Source of the DNA: an uncultured Propionibacteriaceae bacterium | GTDB lineage: Bacteria > Actinomycetota > Actinomycetes > Propionibacteriales > Propionibacteriaceae | DNA: 5,404 nucleotides | Direction of reading: 5' to 3' | Assembly: GCA_937859105.1 (NCBI GenBank) | Contig: CALMAD010000313.1 | Span: 1-5,404, forward strand | In this document: positions 1-5,404 of the stretch, piece by piece | How positions within the stretch are numbered: the stretch's first letter is position 1 | How the letters are laid out: every line of letters begins with the position of its first letter | Translations under genes and position numbers: made by a program | Notes under the pieces: generated by a model | The model's database searches: none | The model's input: only the letters and a program-made list of their open reading frames with translations | What the model was told of the DNA's origin: nothing

Positions 1-87
1 CCCCTCGCCCCCGGGTTCCTCGCCCTGTCAGGCATCTGCCTGGCGCTCGCGACGCTGGGCGACGGGTGGAGCACACTGAGGGCGTGA
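1..87 (+). CDS. C-terminal end of a probable integral membrane protein (5' truncated by window)
   Basis: Frame 1 is open from the first base to a TGA at 85-87, giving 28 residues. They are hydrophobic (Phe-Leu-Ala-Leu, then Ile-Cys-Leu-Ala-Leu-Ala) and end in LGDGWSTLRA, which looks like a last transmembrane helix followed by a short polar tail. The pattern Pro-Gly, about 14 hydrophobic residues, then Leu-Gly-Asp-Gly is reminiscent of the C-terminus of DppC/OppC-type ABC transporter permeases, but 28 residues are too few to assign a family. The stop overlaps the GTG chosen as start of the downstream histidine kinase (GTGA, 84-87), which suggests co-transcription and translational coupling. 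That the frame is real is inferred from this overlap and the hydrophobic composition. It could equally be another kind of transporter or a membrane protein of unknown function. Confidence 0.55.
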   Translation, partial: PLAPGFLALSGICLALATLGDGWSTLRA

Positions 88-1472
88 GTCCGACGCCTCC
101 CGCGCAGCCCGGCCCCGCTGGGCCCGGGGTGCTGCTCTCCGACACGAGGGCGGCGCCCCGGGCCGCGCGCGCCATCCCCCCGCGCCGGACGGTGCTCGCC
201 ACGATCGTCGGGGCGACCCTGCTGGTCGCGGCGCTCGTCGGCGTCCTCGCGTACTGGGTGAGCAGCCGGCTGGCCGAACGCGAGATCCTCGACGAGGGAG
301 CCCGGCTGACCGACCTGTTGGTCAGCTCCGAGTTGCAGCCGCGCATCACGCCCGCCCTGCAGGCACTCGACCCGGCCGCGCAACGCGCCCTGGACGCCGC
401 CGTCGCCCCCACCCTCCGCCACGACGGCGCGCTGCGCCTCAAGGTGTTCGACGCCGGCGGCCGCGTCCTGTACTCCGACGAGCCGCGCCTGATCGGCCAG
501 ACCTTCCCGTTCGACGCCGAGGAGCGACAGGCGCTGGACGGATCGTCCGCCCGCGCCGTCCTCTCCAGCCCCCACGGGTTGGAGAACGAGTACGAGCGCG
601 TGCCCGGACGCCTCGTCGAGGTGCGGCAGCCGGTCGTCGCCGACGGCCATCGGTTCCTCGTCGAGGTCTACTTCGACTACCACCGCATCGGCGCCCGGGC
701 CGTCGAGATGTGGCGGGTCTTCATCGCCCTCCTCGGCGGGTCGCTCGCGCTGATGCTGCTGCTGGTCATCCCGATCACCTGGCGCCTCTCCCGGGGGCTC
801 GACGACGCCCGGGCCGAGCGCGAGGCCCTGTTGGAGCGGGCGGTCGAGTCCTCCCAGCTCGAGCGCCGCCGCATCGCGGGCACGCTGCACGACGGCCCGG
901 TGCAAGAGCTGGCCGCCGCCACGCTCGCGCTGTCGGCGTCCGCGCAGCGCCTCGACCGCGACGGCCACCCCGGGCAGGCGGCGACGGTCCGCGAGTCGGC
1001 GGCGTCCGTGCGCGGGGCGATGCGCTCCCTGCGGACGCTCCTCGTCGACCTGTACCCCGCGACCCTCGGCGACCAGGGCCTGGCCGCGAGCCTCGCCGAC
1101 CTCGTCGAGCCGCTGCGGTCCCACGGCGCCGACGTCGAACTCGCGGTGCACCCGCGCGTCGACAGCGCGGTGCCGCTGCCCGACCAGCGGCTCGTGTTCC
1201 GCGTCGCGAGCGAGTGCCTGCTGAACGTGGTGAAGCACGCCGAGGCGTCCCGGGTCGTCGTCCGGTTGGACGCCTCCGGCCGCGGCTGGACGCTCACGAT
1301 CGCCGACGACGGCCGCGGCTTCAGCCTGGAGGACACGTTTCGCACCCCCGAGCCGGGCCACCTGGGGCTGCACGTCCTCGCGGACCTGGCCTCGGACGCC
1401 GGCGCCGCCCTGCGCGTCGCCACCCGCCCCGGCGAGGGCACCGTCGTGACGCTGACGAGGGAGAACGCATGA
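84..1472 (+). CDS. Membrane sensor histidine kinase, NarL/LiaS type (HisKA_3 + HATPase_c)
   Basis: This is a 462-residue two-component sensor kinase that autophosphorylates a histidine and passes the phosphate to the regulator encoded next. After a Pro/Ala-rich cytoplasmic N-terminus, TM1 lies at about 36-59. An extracytoplasmic region at about 60-210 contains a PAS/Cache-like stretch (KVFDAGGRVLYSDEPRLIG), and TM2 is at about 211-233. The HisKA_3 dimerisation domain follows, with LERRRIAGTLHDGPVQEL carrying the phospho-acceptor His at about 269. The HATPase_c domain shows an N box (ECLLNVVKHA, Asn about 381), a G1 box (DDGRGF, about 408-413) and a G2-like GHLGLHVL (about 425-432). Only about 27 residues separate TM2 from the HisKA_3 domain, too short for a HAMP domain. 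GTG at 84 is preferred because it overlaps the upstream stop by four bases. A GTG at 66 in the same frame would add six residues, and neither has a strong ribosome binding site. The signal sensed is not deducible. Confidence 0.93.
   Translation: MSPTPPAQPGPAGPGVLLSDTRAAPRAARAIPPRRTVLATIVGATLLVAALVGVLAYWVSSRLAEREILDEGARLTDLLVSSELQPRITPALQALDPAAQRALDAAVAPTLRHDGALRLKVFDAGGRVLYSDEPRLIGQTFPFDAEERQALDGSSARAVLSSPHGLENEYERVPGRLVEVRQPVVADGHRFLVEVYFDYHRIGARAVEMWRVFIALLGGSLALMLLLVIPITWRLSRGLDDARAEREALLERAVESSQLERRRIAGTLHDGPVQELAAATLALSASAQRLDRDGHPGQAATVRESAASVRGAMRSLRTLLVDLYPATLGDQGLAASLADLVEPLRSHGADVELAVHPRVDSAVPLPDQRLVFRVASECLLNVVKHAEASRVVVRLDASGRGWTLTIADDGRGFSLEDTFRTPEPGHLGLHVLADLASDAGAALRVATRPGEGTVVTLTRENA
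1457..1463 (+). promoter_or_regulatory. Ribosome binding site of the response regulator
   Basis: GAGGGAG lies five bases before the ATG at 1469, inside the last codons of the histidine kinase gene. It matches the purine-rich anti-16S consensus and fixes the regulator start at 1469. The same frame stays open far upstream of this ATG, but that extension is an out-of-frame shadow of the kinase gene. Confidence 0.75.
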
Positions 1473-2104
1473 CCGAGACGATCAAGATCGTGATCGTGGA
1501 CGACCACCCGCTCGTGCGGGCGGGACTGCGCGCCGTGCTCGAGGGCCACGCCGGCATCGAGGTGGTCGCCGAGGCGTCCGACGGGGCGGACGTGGTCGAG
1601 CTGGCCCGGCTGACGTCCCCCGACGTCGTCCTGATGGACCTCTCGATGCCCCGCACCGACGGCGTCGAGGCCACCCGGCGGCTGGCCGAGGAGTGCCCCG
1701 ACGTGCGGGTCGTCGTCCTCACGTCGTTCACCGAGCGCTCGCGCGTGCAGCGCGCGCTCGCGGCCGGGGCGATCGGGTACGTCCTGAAGGACAGCGAGCC
1801 CGACGACCTGCTGCGGGCCATCCGGTCCGCCCGGGCGGGCCACGTGCCGATCGACCCGCGGGTGGCGGCCGCGCTGCTCCCCCGCGACGAGCCGCGCCCC
1901 GACGGCGCGGAGGCGGCCCTGAGCAGCCGGGAGCGCGAGGTGCTCGCCCTCGTCGCACAGGGCTTCGCCAACAAGCAGATCGCGAAGCGCCTCGGCATCA
2001 CGGAGGGCACGGTGAAGGCCCACCTCGGCCGCATCTTCCGCGAACTCGGCGTCGTCGACCGCACCAGCGCGGCCCTCTGGGCCCGCGATCACGGCTTCGC
2101 CTGA
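1469..2104 (+). CDS. NarL/LuxR-family response regulator (REC + LuxR HTH)
   Basis: This 211-residue DNA-binding response regulator is the evident partner of the upstream kinase. The receiver domain (about 4-120) has the acidic pair Asp11-Asp12 in VIVDDHPLVRAGL, the phospho-acceptor Asp57 in VVLMDLSMP, Thr85 in VVLTSF and Lys107 in GYVLKDSEP, so all catalytic positions are present. After a linker, the LuxR-type helix-turn-helix occupies about 150-206 (LSSREREVLALVAQG, then NKQIAKRLGITEGTVKAHL). Length and layout are typical of LiaR/DevR/NarL-type regulators. The ATG overlaps the kinase stop as ATGA, a classic coupled pair, and has a good ribosome binding site. Its target genes are unknown; autoregulation of the unit and control of the upstream membrane-protein gene are plausible inferences. 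No operator sequence could be recognised. The gene converges with the MFS gene, whose stop lies 15 bases away. Confidence 0.96.
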   Translation: MTETIKIVIVDDHPLVRAGLRAVLEGHAGIEVVAEASDGADVVELARLTSPDVVLMDLSMPRTDGVEATRRLAEECPDVRVVVLTSFTERSRVQRALAAGAIGYVLKDSEPDDLLRAIRSARAGHVPIDPRVAAALLPRDEPRPDGAEAALSSREREVLALVAQGFANKQIAKRLGITEGTVKAHLGRIFRELGVVDRTSAALWARDHGFA

Positions 2105-2119
2105 GCGACCCGCGGACGC

Positions 2120-3340
2120 CTACCTCGCCTCCGGCGCCGGACGCGCCACGCGCAGGTGCCGCGCCCACAGCACCCAGGCGACGAGCGTCACGACCAGGGC
2201 GTTCACCGCGAGCCCCAGGAGCGACTGGGCCATGAACGGGGCCCACGCCCCGGCGATGACCGCGTTCAGCGTGAGCTGCACGAACGACTGCACCGAGGAC
2301 GCCGCACCGCGCCGGTCCGGGAAGAGGTCCAGCATCGCGAGCGTCAGGATCGGGAAGGCGATCGCGACGCCCAGCGTGTAGACCGGCAGCACGACGACGG
2401 CCCAGGGCAGCGGGTCGGCGTGCGGCAGCAGCGCCAGGGCCAGGTTCACCACCCCACCGGCGACGCTGATGCGGTAGCCCCACGTGGCGAGCCGGGTGCC
2501 GGGCACCCGGCCCGCGAGGCGTCCGGCGACCCAGGAGCCCGCGATCATGCCGGAGATCAGCGGGACGAACAGCAGCCAGAAGTCCCGCTCGCCCTTGCCG
2601 AGCAGGTTCACGACGAACAGCGGCGCCGACGAGATGTAGGTGAACATCCCCGCGAAGTTCAGCATGCCCGCGAAGACGAGCCGGCGGCCGTCCGGGTCGC
2701 GCCACACCGTCGCCATGCCGCCGACCAGCGGACGCAGCCGCAGCGGCGTCCGGACCTCCGGCGGGTGGGTCTCGGGCAGGAAGAGCGCGACGAGCAGCAC
2801 GAGCAGCAACCCGTAGCCGGCGAGGGACCAGAAGATGATCCGCCAGTCGCCGGCGAGCAACAGCCAGCCTCCCACGATCGGCGCGAGCGCGGGCGCGAGG
2901 CCGAAGATCATGGCGATCTGGCTCATCACGCGCTGCGCCAGGGAACCGGTGAACAGGTCGCGCACCATCGCCCGGCTGATGATCTGCCCGGCGCCGGCGC
3001 TCGCGCCCTGGATCGCGCGGCCCACCAGCAGCCAGCCCAGCGACGGTGCGAGCGCGCACCCGACCGACGCCAGCGTGAACACGGCGCCGCCGACGAGGAT
3101 GACCGGCTTGCGGCCCAGGGCGTCCGACAGCGGGCCGTGGATGAGCGACATCACCGCGAACGAGATCAGGTACACGCTCACGAGTTGCTGCAGCGCCAGC
3201 GCGCTCACCCCGAGCGCGGCCCCCATCTGCTGGAACGCCGGGAAGATCGTGTCGATCGAGAACGGGCCGACCATGCCCAGCCCGGCGAGGATCGCGATCA
3301 GCAGCGACTGCGGCGGTCGCCGCTCGACAGTGCTCCTCAC
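2120..3340 (-). CDS. Bcr/CflA-family MFS drug efflux transporter
   Basis: This is a 406-residue, 12-TM major facilitator of the DHA1 Bcr/CflA type, whose members are proton-driven exporters of drugs or metabolites such as bicyclomycin, chloramphenicol or sulfonamides. TM1 carries PFSIDTIFPAFQQM with the family Asp at 30. MFS motif A is clear in the TM2-TM3 loop (GPLSDALGRKP, 69-79). Arg108 sits in GRAIQG of TM4. The family-typical RAMVRDLFTG follows at 123-132, and the TM5 antiporter motif C region is GLAPALAPIVGGWL at 147-160. The central cytoplasmic loop is at about 190-215, and the second six helices run to about 393. The GTG start at 3340 is chosen because AGAGGA lies eight bases upstream and the protein then begins just before TM1; the frame is open further upstream but there it shadows the radical SAM gene. 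It begins 50 bases after the radical SAM stop on the same strand, so co-transcription is possible. The substrate cannot be predicted. Confidence 0.93.
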   Translation of the reverse strand: MRSTVERRPPQSLLIAILAGLGMVGPFSIDTIFPAFQQMGAALGVSALALQQLVSVYLISFAVMSLIHGPLSDALGRKPVILVGGAVFTLASVGCALAPSLGWLLVGRAIQGASAGAGQIISRAMVRDLFTGSLAQRVMSQIAMIFGLAPALAPIVGGWLLLAGDWRIIFWSLAGYGLLLVLLVALFLPETHPPEVRTPLRLRPLVGGMATVWRDPDGRRLVFAGMLNFAGMFTYISSAPLFVVNLLGKGERDFWLLFVPLISGMIAGSWVAGRLAGRVPGTRLATWGYRISVAGGVVNLALALLPHADPLPWAVVVLPVYTLGVAIAFPILTLAMLDLFPDRRGAASSVQSFVQLTLNAVIAGAWAPFMAQSLLGLAVNALVVTLVAWVLWARHLRVARPAPEAR

Positions 3341-3348
3341 GCGCCGGA

Positions 3349-3354
3349 TCCTCT
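3349..3354 (-). promoter_or_regulatory. Ribosome binding site of the MFS gene
   Basis: On the minus strand AGAGGA lies eight bases upstream of the GTG at 3340-3338. It is the only purine-rich Shine-Dalgarno-like stretch in the intergenic gap and supports the GTG as initiation codon. Confidence 0.6.
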
Positions 3355-3358
3355 CACG

Positions 3359-3377
3359 CCGGCCACCCCCTGGCCAG
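3359..3377 (-). other. Small stem-loop in the gap between the radical SAM and MFS genes
   Basis: In the minus-strand transcript CTGGCCA pairs with TGGCCGG around a GGGGG loop, giving a seven-pair stem (one G-U wobble). It begins about 13 bases after the radical SAM stop. It is not followed by a T run; the MFS ribosome binding site comes almost directly after. It could be an RNA processing or partial attenuation site, or chance in GC-rich DNA. It is not a convincing intrinsic terminator. Confidence 0.25.
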
Positions 3378-3390
3378 GACGCCGCCCGCC

Positions 3391-5331
3391 TCAGCGGACG
3401 GGTGCGATGGGCAGCAGGTGGCGCCCGGTGGGACCGATCTGGATCTCGGTGTCGAGCTGGGGGCAGACGCCGCAGTCGTAGCAGGGCGTCCAGCGGCAGT
3501 CCTCGACCGGCTGCTCGTCGAGGGCGTCCTGCCAGTCCTCCCACAGCCAGTCGCGGTCGAGGCCGGAGTCGAGGTGGTCCCACGGCAGCACCTCGGGGTA
3601 GTCGCGTTCGCGCGTCGTGTACCAGGCGAGGTCGACGCCCGTGCCCTCCAGCGCGGACGCGCAGCACGCGACCCAGCGGTCGTAGCTGAAGTGCTCGCTC
3701 CAGCCGTCGAACATGCCGCCGTCGCGGTAGACGGCCTCGACGACGGCGCCCACGCGCCGGTCGCCGCGGCTCAGCAGGCCCTCGATCACGCCGGGCTTGC
3801 CGTCGTGGTACCGCATGCCGATGGCCTTGCCGTAGCGGCGATCCGAGCGGATCTTCTCGCGCAGCAACTGCAGGCGGTGGTCGATCGTCTCCGCGGACGC
3901 CTGCGCAGCCCACTGGAACGGCGTGTGCGGCTTCGGGACGAACCCCCCGATGCTCACCGTGCAGCGGATGTCGCGCGAGCCGGCCGCCGCGCGGCCGGTC
4001 TCGATGACGCGGGCGGCCATGTCGGCGATCGCGAGCACGTCGTCGTCCGTCTCGGTGGGCAGCCCGCACATGAAGTACAGCTTCACCTGACGCCAGCCGT
4101 TGCCGAACGCGGTGGCGACGGTCTGGATCAGGTCGTCCTCCGTCACCATCTTGTTGATGACCTTGCGCATGCGTTCGCTGCCGCCCTCGGGCGCGAACGT
4201 GAGGCCCGAGCGGCGTCCGTTGCGAGACAGCTCGTTCGCGAGGTCGATGTTGAAGGCGTCCACCCGCGTGCTCGGCAGCGACAGCGACACGTTCGTGCCC
4301 TCGTAACGGTCGGCCAGCTCCTTCGTGACGTCGCCGATCTCGGAGTGGTCGGCGCTCGACAGCGACAGCAGCCCCACTTCCTCCAGCCCCGTCGACTCCA
4401 GGCCGCCGGCGACCATTGCGCCGATCGTCTCGATGTTCCGTTCGCGGACCGGGCGCGTGATCATGCCCGCCTGGCAGAACCGGCAGCCGCGCGTGCAGCC
4501 GCGGAAGATCTCCACGGAGTACCGCTCGTGGACCGTCTCGGCGAGCGGCACGAGCGGCGCCTTGGGGTACGGCCAGGAGTCGAGGTCCATCAGCGTGTGC
4601 TTCGCCACCCGGAACGGCACGCCCGGCCGGTTCGGCGTCACCTTCTGGATGCGGCCGTCGGGCAGGTACGCGACGTCGTAGAACCGCGGGACGTACGCCA
4701 CGCCCGACGTGGCGAGCCGCAGCAGGACGCCGTCGCGGCCCCCCGGACGCCCCTCGGCCTTCCAGCCCCGCACGATCTCCGAGATCGCCAGGGACGCCTC
4801 CTCGCCGTCGCCGAGCACCGCGGCGTCCACGAAGTCGGCGATGGGCTCGGGGTTGAAGGCGGCGTGGCCGCCGGCGATGACGAGCGGCTCGGCGTCGCGG
4901 TCGGCCGCGTGCAGCGGGATGCCCGCGAGGTCGAGCGCGGCCAGCATGTTGGTGTACCCGAGCTCGGTGGAGAAGCTGATGCCGAGCACGTCGAACGCCC
5001 CGACCGGGCGGTGGTTGTCGAGCGTGAACTGCGGCAGGCCCTGCTCGCGCAGCAGCGCGGCGAGGTCGGGCCACACCGAGTAGGTGCGCTCCGCGAGGAT
5101 CCAGTCGCGCTCGTTAAGGATCTCGTACAGGATCGCGACGCCCTGGTTCGGCTGGCCGACCTCGTAGGCGTCCGGGTACATGAGGCACCAGCGGACGTCC
5201 GTGGCGTCCCAGTCCTTGACGACGGAGTTCACCTCGCCGCCCACGTACTGGATGGGCCTGCTCACGCGGGCGAGCAACGGCTCCAGGCGGGCGAACAGCG
5301 AGTCCGGCGAAGTCACGGTCGGAGTATTCAT
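3391..5331 (-). CDS. B12-binding-like radical SAM protein, TIGR03960-type, function unknown
   Basis: This 646-residue protein is full length for the family catalogued as TIGR03960, whose reaction is not established. The N-terminus has the family-characteristic RPIQYVGGEVNSVVKDW (25-41) and MYPDAYEVG (51-59). A cobalamin-binding-like Rossmann region follows at about 50-190 (VLGISFSTELGYTNM, VIAGGHAAFNPEP, LGDGEE) without the canonical DxHxxG cobalamin ligand motif. The radical SAM core at about 270-480 has the 4Fe-4S cysteines C279, C283 and C286 in FRGCTRGCRFCQAGM, then LTFAPEGGSERMR and VKLYFMCGLPTETDDD. The C-terminal region is family-specific and ends in a cluster of four cysteines (C612, C617, C620, C623) that could bind another iron-sulfur cluster or metal. 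The ATG at 5331 fits the usual N-terminal length but has no clear ribosome binding site. In many actinobacteria this gene precedes a DUF2344 (TIGR03936) gene and then rne/rng; here an MFS gene follows instead. Confidence 0.92.
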   Translation of the reverse strand: MNTPTVTSPDSLFARLEPLLARVSRPIQYVGGEVNSVVKDWDATDVRWCLMYPDAYEVGQPNQGVAILYEILNERDWILAERTYSVWPDLAALLREQGLPQFTLDNHRPVGAFDVLGISFSTELGYTNMLAALDLAGIPLHAADRDAEPLVIAGGHAAFNPEPIADFVDAAVLGDGEEASLAISEIVRGWKAEGRPGGRDGVLLRLATSGVAYVPRFYDVAYLPDGRIQKVTPNRPGVPFRVAKHTLMDLDSWPYPKAPLVPLAETVHERYSVEIFRGCTRGCRFCQAGMITRPVRERNIETIGAMVAGGLESTGLEEVGLLSLSSADHSEIGDVTKELADRYEGTNVSLSLPSTRVDAFNIDLANELSRNGRRSGLTFAPEGGSERMRKVINKMVTEDDLIQTVATAFGNGWRQVKLYFMCGLPTETDDDVLAIADMAARVIETGRAAAGSRDIRCTVSIGGFVPKPHTPFQWAAQASAETIDHRLQLLREKIRSDRRYGKAIGMRYHDGKPGVIEGLLSRGDRRVGAVVEAVYRDGGMFDGWSEHFSYDRWVACCASALEGTGVDLAWYTTRERDYPEVLPWDHLDSGLDRDWLWEDWQDALDEQPVEDCRWTPCYDCGVCPQLDTEIQIGPTGRHLLPIAPVR

Positions 5332-5340
5332 GGTGCGACC

Positions 5341-5346
5341 AGGGTA
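5341..5346 (-). promoter_or_regulatory. Possible -10 element for a leaderless radical SAM transcript
   Basis: On the minus strand TACCCT matches the actinobacterial TANNNT -10 pattern and lies nine bases before the ATG at 5331. A start site at normal distance would fall at or within about three bases of the ATG, which fits the lack of a Shine-Dalgarno sequence. The corresponding -35 region (about TCGGGC) is poor and lies inside the end of the upstream gene. TANNNT is a loose pattern, so this is tentative. Confidence 0.3.
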
Positions 5347-5351
5347 ACCGC

Positions 5352-5404
5352 TCAGGCGCGCTCGCCCGACTCGGCGTCCGTGGACGCCTCCGGCTCGCCC
5401 AGGT
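5352..5404 (-). CDS. C-terminal end of an unidentified gene (5' truncated by window)
   Basis: A minus-strand frame enters from the window edge and ends at a TGA at 5354-5352. The 16 visible residues, LGEPEASTDAESGERA, are acidic and polar, as in a disordered C-terminal tail. The stop is 20 bases before the radical SAM ATG on the same strand, the arrangement expected for adjacent co-directional genes. Family cannot be judged from this tail. In other actinobacteria cell-shape genes such as rodA can lie near this radical SAM gene, but nothing visible here tests that. The frame itself is inferred from composition and position. Confidence 0.4.
   Translation of the reverse strand, partial: LGEPEASTDAESGERA

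Noticed and set aside
710..1468. N-terminal extension of the response regulator upstream of the ATG at 1469
   Set aside because: The frame is open, but its translation is Arg/Pro-rich shadow sequence overlapping the kinase, while 1469 has a good ribosome binding site and the normal family length.
677..2092. Long open frames on the minus strand opposite the kinase and regulator genes
   Set aside because: The translations are low-complexity, rich in Arg, Ala, Gly and Pro, and show no domain motifs. They are the usual antisense shadows of high-GC coding DNA, and the plus-strand genes have complete domain signatures.
2130..2141. Perfect 12-base palindrome TCCGGCGCCGGA near the convergent gene ends
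   Set aside because: It is within the last MFS codons, has no loop and no following T run, and such palindromes are frequent by chance at this GC content. It is not a credible terminator or operator.
2492..2510. Inverted repeat with nine-base arms and a one-base centre
   Set aside because: It lies in the MFS coding region, encoding a Gly/Pro/Arg loop, and is made of GC-rich codons. There is no terminator context and a one-base loop cannot form a normal hairpin.
2156..3689. Plus-strand open frames opposite the MFS and the end of the radical SAM gene
   Set aside because: They give Arg/Gln/His- or Ser/Arg-rich translations without motifs, opposite a clear MFS protein; treated as composition artefacts.
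3976..4003. Strong GC stem-loop (12-base arms with one bulge, three-base loop)
   Set aside because: It falls inside the radical SAM gene at the Gly-Arg-Ala-Ala-Ala-Gly-Ser-Arg linker (about residues 446-453), where such codons are expected in GC-rich DNA. There is no sign of a regulatory role.
3341..5074. Upstream extension of the MFS frame over the radical SAM gene, which would suggest a fusion protein
   Set aside because: The extension is an Arg-rich shadow in another frame of the radical SAM gene. The MFS has its own GTG and ribosome binding site.
4100..5083. Three shorter plus-strand open frames opposite the radical SAM gene
   Set aside because: They are Ser/Arg/Pro-rich, lack convincing ribosome binding sites and lie entirely opposite a well-conserved enzyme.

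Overview
The window is very GC-rich, with G or C at nearly every third codon position and several GTG starts. Together with the gene families present, this points to a high-GC actinobacterium. The family-level identity cannot be fixed from the sequence; a Propionibacteriales-like or similar actinobacterium is only a guess. Coding density is close to complete: the largest intergenic gap is 50 bases, so no stretch over 300 bases lacks a gene. There are no tRNA or rRNA genes, CRISPR arrays, insertion sequences or integration signatures.

Left half, plus strand (1-2104): the last 28 codons of a gene ending in a hydrophobic, probably membrane-embedded, C-terminus; a membrane sensor histidine kinase of the NarL/LiaS type (HisKA_3 plus HATPase_c); and its NarL/LuxR-type response regulator. 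Each junction is a 4-base start/stop overlap (GTGA at 84-87, ATGA at 1469-1472), so the three genes look like one translationally coupled unit. The kinase would sense an extracytoplasmic or membrane signal, phosphorylate Asp57 of the regulator, and the regulator would bind DNA through its C-terminal LuxR-type helix-turn-helix.

Right half, minus strand (5404-2120): the last 16 codons of an upstream gene, a 646-residue B12-binding-like radical SAM protein of the family catalogued as TIGR03960 (function unknown), and, 50 bases further on, a 12-TM Bcr/CflA-type MFS drug-efflux protein. The latter two may be co-transcribed. The two halves converge, with only 15 bases between the regulator stop and the MFS stop and no clear terminator.

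I see no convincing new multi-gene system. The points most worth a second look are the radical SAM gene with an MFS gene where its usual DUF2344 partner (TIGR03936) would be expected, its C-terminal cysteine cluster, a possible leaderless promoter in front of it, and the coupling of the two-component pair to an unidentified membrane protein.
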